Below are positions 40,578 through 52,660 of a DNA stretch of 64,000 nucleotides, piece by piece. The stretch comes from Artemisia argyi (lineage: Eukaryota; Streptophyta; Magnoliopsida; Asterales; Asteraceae). Where the stretch lies: contig CM060685.1 in the NCBI GenBank assembly GCA_030686995.1, positions 26,050,065 through 26,114,064 of the forward strand, given 5' to 3'. The number at the start of each line of letters is the position of its first letter. The first letter of the stretch is position 1. The notes under the pieces are model-generated. The model was not told the origin of the DNA. It saw only the letters and a list, made by a program, of their open reading frames with translations, and ran no database searches. A program made the translations under genes and the position numbers.

Positions 40578-42197
40578 CGATTTACACGTTTAGTCCGTTT
40601 TCGTCGGTTTCCATCCGTTTTTAGCCATTTTGTTTGTTTTTACATGTTTTTTGTATTTAATCACCCGAATAAAAATATAACCGATTTAATGAAACCGAAC
40701 TAATCGATCAACACGATTTACACGTTTAGTCCGTTTTCCATCCGTTTTTACCCATTTTTGTTTGTTTTTACACGTTTTTTATGTGTTATGACCCGAATAA
40801 AAATATAAGCGATTTAATTAAACCCAACTAATCCAACAACCTGATTTACACGTATAGTCTGTTTTCATCGGTTTCCATCTGTTTTTAGCCATTTTTGTTT
40901 GGTTTTACAAGTTTTTGTGTTTAATCACCCGAATAAAAATATAACCGATTTAATGAAAATGAACTAATCCAACAACACGATTTACACAATTGGTCCGTTT
41001 TCATCCGTTTCCATCCGTTTTTACCCATTTTTGTTTGTTTTACACGTTTTTTTATGTGTAACGACCCGAATAAAAATATAACCGATTTAATTAAACCCAA
41101 CTAATCCAACAACCCGATTTACACGTATAGTCCGTTTTCATCGATTTTTATCCGTTTTTAGACATTTTTGTTTGTTTTTACACGTTTTTGTGTTTAATTA
41201 CCCGAATAAAAATATAACCGATTTAATGAAACCGAACTAATCCAACAACACGATTTACACGTTTAGTCCGTTTTCATCCGTTTCCACCCGTTTTTATCCA
41301 TTTTTGTTTGATTTTACATGTTTTTTATGTGTTATGACCCGAATGAAAATATAACCGATTTAATTAAACCCACTAATCCAATAACCCGATTTACACGTTT
41401 AGTCCGTTTTCATCGGTTTCTATCCGTTTTTAGCCATTTTTGTTTGTTTTTACACGTTTTTGTGTTTAATCATCCGAATAAAAATATAACCGATTTAATG
41501 AAACCGAACTAATCCAACAACACGATTTACACGTTTAGTCCGTTTTCCATCCGTTGTTACCCATTTTTGTTTGTTTTTACACGTTTTTTATGTGTTATGA
41601 CCCGAATAAAAATATAAGCGATTTAATTAAACCCAACTAATCCAACAACCCGATTTACACGTATAGTCCGTTTTCATCGGTTTCTATCCGTTTTTAGACA
41701 TTTTTGTTTGTTTTTACACATTTTTGTGTTTAATTACCCGAATAAAAATATAACCGATTTAATGAAACCGAACTAATCCAACAACACGATTTGCACGTTT
41801 AGTCCGTTTTCATCCGTTTCCAACCGTTTTTACCCATTTTTGTTTGTTTTTACACGTTTTTTTTTTTATTATGACCCGAATAAAAATATAACCGATTTAA
41901 CTAAATCCAACTAATCCAATAACCCGATTTACACGTTTAGTCCGTTTTCATCGGTTTCCATCCGTTTTTAGCCATTTTTGTTTATTTTTGCATGTTTTTG
42001 TGTTTAATCACCCGAATAAAAATATAACTGATTTAATGAAACTGAACTTATCCAACAACAAGATTTACACGTTTTGTCCGTTTTCATCCGTTTCTATCCG
42101 TTTTTACCTATTTTTGTTTGTTTTTACATGTTTTTTATGTGTTACGACCCGAATAAAAATATAACCGATTTAATTAAACCCAACTAATCCAACAACC
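40578..42197 (+). repeat. 12-mer HOR unit, copy 2 (1620 bp)
   Basis: Second complete unit, with the same monomer order as copy 1. It is followed by a third, partial unit from 42198 that runs to about 43150 before the array changes subfamily. A unit of six dimers differs from the eight-monomer unit of the other arrays, so at least two HOR sizes have been amplified in the same satellite family. Confidence 0.82.
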
Positions 42198-43150
42198 CGA
42201 TTTACACGTTTAGTCCGTTTTCGTCGGTTTCCATCCGTTTTTAGCCATTTTGTTTGTTTTTACATGTTTTTTGTATTTAATCACCCGAATAAAAATATAA
42301 CCGATTTAATGAAACCGAACTAATCGATCAACACGATTTACACGTTTAGTCCGTTTTCCATCCGTTTTTACCCATTTTTGTTTGTTTTACACGTTTTTTA
42401 TGTGTTATGACCCGAATAAAAATATAAGCGATTTAATTAAACCCAACTAATCCAACAACCTGATTTACACGTATAGTCTGTTTTCATCGGTTTCCATCTG
42501 TTTTTAGCCATTTTTGTTTGGTTTTACAAGTTTTTGTGTTTAATCACCCGAATAAAAATATAACCGATTTAATGAAACCGAACTAATCCAACAACACGAT
42601 TTACACAATTGGTCCGTTTTCATCCGTTTCCATCCGTTTTTACCCATTTTTGTTTGTTTTACACGTTTTTTTATGTGTAACAACCCGAATAAAAATATAA
42701 CCGATTTAATTAAACCCAACTAATCCAACAACCCGATTTACACGTATAGTCCGTTTTCATCGATTTTTATCCGTTTTTAGACATTTTTGTTTGTTTTTAC
42801 ACGTTTTTGTGTTTAATTACCCGAATAAAAATATAACCGATTTAATGAAACCGAACTAATCCAACAACACGATTTACACGTTTAGTCCGTTTTCATCCGT
42901 TTCCACCCGTTTTTATCCATTTTTGTTTGATTTTACATGTTTTTTATGTGTTATGACCCGAATGAAAATATAACCGATTTAATTAAACCCACTAATCCAA
43001 TAACCCGATTTACACGTTTAGTCCGTTTTCATCGGTTTCTATCCGTTTTTAGCCATTTTTGTTTGTTTTTACACGTTTTTGTGTTTAATCATCCGAATAA
43101 AAATATAACCGATTTAATGAAACCGAACTAATCCAACAACACGATTTACA

Positions 43151-46100
43151 CGTTCAGTCCGTTTTCCATCCATTTTTACCCATTTTTGTTTGTTTTTACA
43201 CGTTTTTTATTTGTTATGACCCGTATAAAATTATAACCGATTTAATTAAACCCAACTAATCCAACAACCCGATTTACACGTATAGTCCATTTTCATCGGT
43301 TTCCATCCGATTTTAGCCATTTTTTTTTTGTTTTTACACGTTTTTGTGTTTAATCACCCGAATAAAAATAAAACCGATTTAATGAAACCGAACTAATCCA
43401 ACAACACGATTTACACGTTTAGTCCGTTTTCATCCGTTTCCATCCATTTTTACCCATTTTTGTTTGTTTTTACACATTTTTTATGTGTTATGACCCGAAT
43501 AAAAATATAACCGATTTAACTAGACCTAACTAATCCAATAACCCGATTTACACGTTTAGTCCGTTTTCATAGGTTTCCATCCGCTTTTAGCCATTTTTGT
43601 TCGTTTTTACACGTTTTTGTGTTTAATCATCCGAATAAAAATATGACCGATTTAATGAAACCGAACTAATCCAACAACACGATTTACACGTTTAGTCCGT
43701 TTTCATCCGTTTTTACCCATTTTTGTTTGTTTTACACGTTTTTTATGTGTTATGACCCGAATAAAAATATAACCGATTTAACTAAACCCAACTAATCCAA
43801 CAACCCGATTTACACGTTTAGTCCGTTTTCATCGGTTTCCATCTGTTTTTAGCCATTTTTGTTGATTTTACACGTTTTTGTGTTTAATCACCCGAATAAA
43901 ATATAACCGATTAATCTAACAACACGATTTACACGTTTAGTCAATTTTCATCCATTTCCATCCGTTTTTACCCATTTTTGTTTGTTTTACACGTTTTTTA
44001 TGTGTTACGACCCGAATAAAAATATAACCGATTTAATTAAACCCAACTAATCCAACAACCCGATTTACACGTTTAGTCAGTTTTCATCGGTTTCCATCCG
44101 TTTTTAGACATTTTTGTTTGTTTTTACACGTTCTTGTGTTTAATCATCCGAATAAAAATATATCAGATTTAATGAAACCGAACTAATCGAACAACACGAT
44201 TTACACGTTTAGTCCGTTTTCATCCGTTTCCATCCGTTTTTACCTATTTTTGTTTGTTTTACACGTTTTTTATGTGTTACGACCCGAATAAAAATATAAC
44301 CGATTTAATTAAACCCAACTAATCCAACAACCCGATTTACACGTTTAGTCCGTTTTCATCGGTTTCCATCCGTTTTTAGACATTTTTGTTTGTTTTTACA
44401 CGTTCTTGTGTTTAATCATCCGAATAAAAATATATCAGATTTATTGAAAACGAACTAATCGAACAACACGATTTACACGTTTAGTCCGTTTTCATCCGTT
44501 TCCATCCGTTTTTACCTATTTTTTTTTGTTTTACACGTTTTTTATGTGTAACGACCCGAATAAAAATATGACCGATTTAATTAAACCCAACTAAACCAAC
44601 AACCCGATTTACACGTATAGTCCATTTTCATCGGTTTCCATCCGTTTTTAGCCATTTTTGTTTGTTTTTACACGTTTTTGTGTTTAATCACCCGGATAAA
44701 AATATAATCGATTTAATGAAACCGAACTAATACAACAACATGATTTACACATTTAGTCCGTTTTCATCCGTTTCCATCCGTTTTTACCCATTTTTGTTTG
44801 TTTTTACACATTTTTTTTGTGTTATGACCCGAATAAAAATATTACCGATTTAACTAGGCTTAACTAATCCAATAATCCGATTTACACGTTTAGTCCATTT
44901 TCATAGGTTTCCATACGTTTTTAGCCATTTTTGTTTGTTTTTACACGTTTTTGTGTTAAATCATCCGAATAAAAATATAACCGATTTAATGAAACCGAAC
45001 TAATCCAACAACACGATTTACACGTTTAGTCCGTTTTCATTCGTTTTCCATCCGTTTTTTCCCATTTTTGTTTGTTTTTACACGTTTTTTATGTGTTATG
45101 ACCCGAATAAAAATATAAACCGATATAACTAAACCCAACTAATCCAACAACCTGATTTACATGTTTAGTCTGTTTTCATCGATTTCCATCCGTTTTTAGC
45201 CATTTTTGTTTATTTTTACATGTTTTTGAGTTTAATCACCCGAATAAAAATATAACTGATTTAATGAAACTGAACTAATCCAACAACACGATTTACACGT
45301 TTAGTCCGTTTTCATCCGTTTCTATCCGTTTTTACCCATTTTTGTTTGTTTTTACACGTTTTTTATGTGTTACGACCCGAATAAAAATATAACCGATTTA
45401 ATTAAACCCAACTAATCCAACAACCCGATTTACAGTTTTAGTCCATTTTCGTCGGTTTCCATCCGTTTTTAGCCATTTTTGTTTGTTTTTACACGTTTTT
45501 GTGTTTAAACACCCAAATAAAAATATAACCGATTTAATGAAACCGAACTAATTCAACAACACGATTTACACGTTTAGTCCGTTTTCATCCGTTTCCATCC
45601 GTTTTTACCCATTTTTGTTTGTTTTTACACGTTTTTTATGTGTTATGACCTGAATAAAAATATAATCGATTTAATTAAACCCAACTAATCCAACAACCCG
45701 ATTTACACGTATAGTCCGTTTTCATCAGTTTTTATCCGTTTTTAGACATTTTTGTTTGTTTTTACACGTTTTTGTGTTTAATTACCCGAAAAAAAATATA
45801 ACCGATTTAATGAAACCGAACTAATCCAACAACACGATTTACACGTTTAGTCCGTTTTCATCCGTTTCCACCCGTTTTTACCCATTTTTGTTTGTTTTTA
45901 CATGTTTTTTTATGTGTTATAACCCGAATAAAGATATAACCGATTTAACTAGACTTAACTAATCCAATAACCCAATTTACACGTTTTGTCCATTTTCATA
46001 GGTTTTCATCCGTTTTTAGCCATTTTTGTTTGTTTTTACACGTTTTTGTGTTTAATCATCCGAATAAAAATATAACCGATTTAATGAAACCGAACTAATC

Positions 46101-46503
46101 CAACAACACGATTTACACGTTTAGTCCGTTTTCATCCGTTTTCCATCCGTTTTTACCCATTTTTGTTCGTTTTTACACGTTTTTTATGTGTTATGACCCG
46201 AATAAAAATATAACCGATATAACTAAACCCAACTAATCCAACAACCCGATTTACATATTTAGTCTGTTTTCACCGATTTCCATCCGTTTTTAGCCATTTT
46301 TGTTTATTTTTGCGTGTTTTTGTGTTTAATCACCCGAATAAAAATATAACTGATTTAATGAAACTGAACTTATCCAACAACAAGATTTACACGTTTAGTC
46401 CGTTTTAATCCGTTTCTATCCGTTTTTACCTATTTTTGTTTGTTTTTACATGTTTTTTATGTGTTACGACCCGAATAAAAATATAACCGATTTAATTAAA
46501 CCG
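43151..46503 (+). repeat. Satellite block VII: short-deletion subfamily, then block-V-like
   Basis: From 43151 to about 44590 the array carries CGTTCAGTCCG, CCCGTATAAAATTATAACC, ATATGACCGATTT, monomers shortened by about 15 bp (CCGATTAATC at about 43908) and ATATATCAGATTTA (about 44156 and 44431). From about 44.59 kb it switches to a segment close to 34.3-36 kb, including CCCGGATAAAAATATAATCG and TTTTTGAGTTTAATC. It ends in a B-to-B junction near 46500. No gene was found. Confidence 0.88.
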
Positions 46504-48419
46504 AACTAATCCAACAACACGATTTACACGTTTAGTCCGTTTTCATCCGTTTCCACCCGTTTTTATCCATTTTTGTTTGATTTTACATGTTTTTTATGTG
46601 TTATGACCCGAATGAAAATATAACCGATTTAATTAAACCCACTAATCCAATAACCCGATTTACACGTTTAGTCCGTTTTCATCGGTTTCTATCCGTTTTT
46701 AGCCATTTTTGTTTGTTTTTACACGTTTTTGTGTTTAATCATCCGAATAAAAATATAACCGATTTAATGAAACCGAACTAATCCAACAACACGATTTACA
46801 CGTTTAGTCCGTTTTCCATCCGTTGTTACCCATTTTTGTTTGTTTTTACACGTTTTTTATGTGTTATGACCTGAATAAAAATATAAGCGATTTAATTAAA
46901 CCCAACTAATCCAACAACCCGATTTACACGTATAGTCCGTTTTCATCGGTTTCTATCCGTTTTTAGACATTTTTGTTTGTTTTTACACATTTTTGTGTTT
47001 AATTACCCGAATAAAAATATAACCGATTTAATGAAACCGAACTAATCCAACAACACGATTTGCACGTTTAGTCCGTTTTCATCCGTTTCCAACCGTTTTT
47101 ACCCATTTTTGTTTGTTTTTACACGTTTTTTTTTATTATGACCCGAATAAAAATATAACCGATTTAACTAAATCCAACTAATCCAATAACCCGATTTACA
47201 CGTTTAGTCCGTTTTCATCGGTTTCCATCCGTTTTTAGCCGTTTTTGTTTATTTTTGCATGTTTTTGTGTTTAATCACCCGAATAAAAATATAACTGATT
47301 TAATGAAACAGAACTTATCCAACAACAAGATTTACACGTTTTGTCCGTTTTCATCTGTTTCTATCCGTTTTTACCTATTTTTGTTTGTTTTTACATGTTT
47401 TTTATGTGTTACGACCCGAATAAAAATATAACCGATTTAATTAAACCCAACTAATCCAACAACCCGATTTACACGTTTAGTCCGTTTTCGTCGGTTTCCA
47501 TCCGTTTTTAGCCATTTTGTTTGTTTTTACATGTTTTTTGTATTTAATCACCCGAATAAAAATATAACCGATTTAATGAAACCGAACTAATCGATCAACA
47601 CGATTTACACGTTTAGTCCGTTTTCCATCCGTTTTTACCCATTTTTGTTTGTTTTTACACGTTTTTTATGTGTTATGACCCGAATAAAAATATAAGCGAT
47701 TTAATTAAACCCAACTGATCCAACAACCTGATTTACACGTATAGTCTGTTTTCATCGGTTTCCATCTGTTTTTAGCCATTTTTGTTTGGTTTTACAAGTT
47801 TTTGTGTTTAATCACCCGAATAAAAATATAACCGATTTAATGAAACCGAACTAATCCAACAACACGATTTACACAATTGGTCCGTTTTCATCCGTTTCCA
47901 TCCGTTTTTACCCATTTTTGTTTGTTTTACACGTTTTTTATGTGTAACGACCCGAATAAAAATATAACCGATTTAATTAAACCCAACTAATCCAACAACC
48001 CGATTTACACGTATAGTCCGTTTTCATCGATTTTTATCCGTTTTTAGACATTTTTGTTTGTTTTTACACGTTTTTGTGTTTAATTACCCGAATAAAAATA
48101 TAACCGATTTAATGAAACCGAACTAATCCTACAACACGATTTACACGTTTAGTCCGTTTTCATCCGTTTCCACCCGTTTTTATCCATTTTTGTTTGATTT
48201 TACATGTTTTTTATGTGTTATGACCCGAATGAAAATATAACCGATTTAATTAAACCCACTAATCCAATAACCCGATTTATACACGTTTAGTCCGTTTTCA
48301 TCGGTTTCTATCCGTTTTTAGCCATTTTTGTTTGTTTTTACACGTTTTTGTGTTTAATCATCCGAATAAAAATATAACCGATTTAATGAAACCGAACTAA
48401 TCCAACAACACGATTTACA
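46504..48419 (+). repeat. Satellite block VIII: second 12-mer HOR segment
   Basis: About 14 monomers that repeat block VI: the 195-bp stretch with the one-base deletion at 46587, the TCGTCGG monomer at 47465 and AATTGGTCCG at about 47875. The distance from 42937 to 46587 is 3,650 bp, about 27 monomers, an odd number that fits the broken A/B alternation at its left edge. The last repetition has an added TA (GATTTATACACG at 48276). Confidence 0.85.
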
Positions 48420-51400
48420 CGTTCAGTCCGTTTTCCATCCATTTTTACCCATTTTGTTTGTTTTTACACGTTTTTTATTTGTTATGACCCGTATAAAATT
48501 ATAACCGATTTAATTAAACCCAACTAATCCAACAACCCGATTTACACGTATAGTCCATTTTCATCGGTTTCCATCCGATTTTAGCCATTTTTTTTTGTTT
48601 TTACACGTTTTTATGTTTAATCACCCGAATAAAAATAAAACCGATTTAATGAAACCGAACTAATCCAACAACACGATTTACACGTTTAGTCCGTTTTCAT
48701 CCGTTTCCATCCATTTTAACCCATTTTTTGTTTGTTTTTACACATTGTTTTATGTGTTATGACCCGAATAAAAATATAACCGATTTAACTAGACCTAACT
48801 AATCCAATAACCCGATTTACACGTTTAGTCCGTTTTCATAGGTTTCCATCCGCTTTTTAAGCCATTTTTGTTCGTTTTTACACGTTTTTGTGTTTAATCA
48901 TCCGAATAAAAATATGACCGATTTAATGAAACCGAACTAATCCAACAACACGATTTACACGTTTAGTCCGTTTTCATCCGTTTCCATCCGTTTTTACCCA
49001 TTTTTGTTTATTTTACACGTTTTTTATGTGTTATGACCCGAATAAAAATATAACCGATTTAACTAAACCCAACTAATCCAACAACCCGATTTACACGTTT
49101 AGTCCGTTTTCATCGGTTTCCATCTATTTTTAGCCATTTTTGTTGATTTTACACGTTTTTGTGTTTAATCACCCGAATAAAATATAACCGATTAATCCAA
49201 CAACACGATTTACTCGTTTAGTCAATTTTCATCCATTTTCATCCGTTTTTACCCATTTTTTGTTTGTTTTACACGTTTTTTATGTGTTACGACCCAAATA
49301 AAAATATAACCGATTTAATTTAAACCCAACTAATCCAACAACCCGATTTACACGTTTAGTCAGTTTTCATCGGTTTCCATCCGTTTTTAGACATTTTTGT
49401 TTGTTTTTACACGTTCTTGTGTTTAATCATCCGAATAAAAATATATCAGATTTAATGAAAACCGAACTAATCGAACAACACGATTTACACGTTTAGTCCG
49501 TTTTCATCCGTTTCCATCCGTTTTTACCTATTTTTGTTTGTTTTACACGTTTTTTATGTGTTACGACCCGAATAAAAATATAACCGATTTAATTAAACCC
49601 AACTAATCCAACAACCCGATTTACACGTTTAGTCCGTTTTCATCGGTTTCCATCCGTTTTTAGACATTTTTGTTTGTTTTTACACGTTCTTGTGTTTAAT
49701 CATCCGAATAAAAATATATCAGATTTAATGAAAACGAACTAATCGAACAACACGATTTACACGTTTAGTCCGTTTTCATCCGTTTCCATCCGTTTTTTAC
49801 CTATTTTTGTTTGTTTTACACGTTTTTTATGTGTAACGACCCGAATAAAAATATGACCGATTTAATTAAACCCAACTAATCCAACAACCCGATTTACACG
49901 TTTAGTCCGTTTTCATCGGTTTCCATCCGTTTTTAGCCATTTTTGTTTGTTTTTACACGTTTTTGTGTTTAATCACCCGAATAAAAATATAACCGATTTA
50001 ATGAAACCGAACTAATCCAACAACACGATTTACACGTTTAGTCCGTTTTCAACCGTTTCCATCCGTTTTTACCCATTTTTGTTTGCTTTTACACTTTTTT
50101 TTATGTGTTATGACCCGAATAAAAATATAACCGATTTAACTAAACCCAACTAATCCAACAACCCGATTTACACGGTTTAGATCCGTTTTCATCGGTTTCC
50201 ATCTGTTTTTAGCCATTTTTGTTGATTTTACACGTTTTTGTGTTTTAATCACCCGAATAAAATATAACCGATTAATCCAACAACACGATTTACACGTTTA
50301 GTCAGTTTTCATCCATTTCCATCCGTTTTTACCCATTTTTGTTTGTTTTACACGTTTTTTATGTGTTACGACCCGAATAAAAATATAACCGATTTAATTA
50401 AACCCAACAAATCCAACAACCCGATTTACATGTTTAGTCAGTTTTCATCGGTTTCCATCCGTTTTTAGACATTTTTGTTTGTTTTTACACGTTCTTGTGT
50501 TTAATCATCCGAATAAAAATATATCAGATTTAATGAAACCGAACTAATCGAACAACATGATTTACACGTTTAGTCCGTTTTCATCCGTTTCCATCCGTTT
50601 TTACCTATTTTTGTTTGTTTTACACGTTTTTTATGTGTTACGACCCGAATAAAAATATAACCGATTTAATTAAACCCAACTAATCCAACAACCCGATTTA
50701 CACGTTTAGTCCGTTTTCATCGGTTTCCATCCGTTTTTCGACATTTTTGTTTGTTTTTACACGTTCTTGTGTTTAATCATCCGAATAAAAATATATCAGA
50801 TTTAATGAAAACGAACTAATCGAACAACACGATTTACACGTTTATTCCGTTTTCATCCGTTTCCATCCGTTTTTACCTATTTTTGTTTGTTTTACACATT
50901 TTTTATGTGTAACGACCCGAATAAAAATATGACCGATTTAATTAAACCCAACTAATCCAACAACCCGATTTACACGTTTAGTCCGTTTTCATCGGTTTCC
51001 ATCCGTTTTTAGCCATTTTTGTTTGTTTTTACACGTTTTTGTGTTTAATCACCCGAATAAAAATATAACCGATTTTAATGAAACCAAACTAATCCAACAA
51101 CACGATTTACACGTTTAGTCCGTTTTCAACCGTTTTCCATCCGTTTTTACCGATTTTTGTTTGCTTTTACACGTTTTTTATGTATTATGACCCGAATAAA
51201 AATATAACCGATTTAACTAAACCCAACTAATCCAATAACCCGATTTACACGTTTTGTCCGTTTTCATCGGTTTCCATCCGTTTTTAGCCATTTTTGTTTG
51301 TTTTTACACTTTTTGTGTTAAATCATCCGAATAAAAATATAACCGATTTAAAGAAACCGAACTAAACCAACAACACGATTTACACATTTAGTCCGTTTTC

Positions 51401-52660
51401 CATCCATTTTTACCCATTTTTGTTTGTTATTACACGTTTTTTATTTGTTATGACCCGTATAAAATTATAACCGATTTAATTAAACCCAACTAATCCAACA
51501 ACCCGATTTAAACGTATAGTCCATTTTCATCGGTTTCCATCCGAATTTAGCCATTTTTTTTTGTTTTTACGCGTTTTTGTGTTTAATCACCCGAATTAAA
51601 AATAAAACCGATTTAATGAAACCGAACTAATCCAACAACACGATTTACACGTTTAGTCAGTTTTCATCCGTTTTTACCCATTTTTTTTGTTTTAGACGTT
51701 TTTTATGTGTTACGACCCGAATAAAAATATAACCGATTTAATTAAACCCAACTAATCCAACAACCCGATTTACACGTTGAGTCCGTTTTCATCGGTTTCC
51801 ATCCGTTTTTTAGCCATTTTTTGTTTGTTTTTACACGTTTTTGTGTTTAATCATCCGAATAAAAATATAACCGATTTAATGAAACCGAACTAATCCAACA
51901 ACACGATTTACACGTTTAGTCCGTTTCCATCCGTTTATACCCATTTTTGTTTGTTTTACACGTTTTTTTATGTGTTATGACCCGAATAAAAATATAACCG
52001 ATTTAACTAAACCCAACTAATCCAACAACCCGATTTACACGTCTAGTCCGTTTTCATCGGTTTTCCATCCGTTTTTAGCCATTTTTTTTTTATTTTACAC
52101 GTTTTTGTGTTTAATCACCCGAATGAAAATATAACCGATTAACCCAACAACACGATTTACACGTATAGTCCATTTTCATCGGTTTCCATCCGAATTTAGC
52201 CATTTTTTTTTTGTTTTTACGCGTTTTTGTGTTTAATCACCCGAATAAAAATAAAACCGATTTAATGAAACCGAACTAATCCAACAACACGATTTACACG
52301 TTTAGTCAGTTTTCATCCGTTTCCATCCGTTTTTTACCCATTTTTGTTTGTTTTACACGTTTTTTATGTGTTACGACCCGAATAAAAATATAACCGATTT
52401 AGTGAAACCGAACTAATCCAACCACACGATTTACACGTTTAGTCCGTTTTCATCCGTTTCCATCCGTTTTTACCCAATTTTGTTTGTGTTTACACGTTTT
52501 TGTGTTTAATCACCAGAATAAAAATAAAACCGATTTAATGAAACCGAACTAATCCAACAACACGATTTACACGTTTAGTCCGTTTTCTTCCGTTTCCATC
52601 CGTTTTTACCCATTTTTGTTTGTTTTTACACATTTTTTATGTGTTATGACCCGAATAAAA
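48420..52660 (+). repeat. Satellite block IX: duplicated short-deletion subfamily
   Basis: Repeats block VII about 5.27 kb downstream: CGTTCAGTCCG at 48420 against 43151, then the CCCGTATAAAATTATAACC, ATATGACCG and TATCAGATTTA markers in the same order. The section with TTTTTGTTGATTTTACACG, at about 49.14 kb, occurs again at about 50.22 kb, 1,080 bp on, so an 8-monomer step has been duplicated here as well. Around 52.1-52.6 kb the A/B alternation breaks. No gene was found. Confidence 0.88.

Larger units (their letters stand above)
38966..43150 (+). repeat. Satellite block VI: 12-monomer HOR array
   Basis: A new period of about 1,620 bp. A1-like monomers with TCGTCGG and a TTTTGTTTG deletion start at 38966, 40578 and 42198 (spacings 1612 and 1620). 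Other shared markers recur in step: ACAATTGGTCCG, the B with TTTATTATGACCCG and long T-runs, AACTTATCCAACAACAAG, and a one-base deletion giving TTAAACCCACTAATCC. The last change opens the same 64-codon frame at 39695, 41318 and 42937; this is a by-product of the repeat, not a gene. The array ends near 43151, where CGTTCAGTCC starts the next subfamily. Confidence 0.9.
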
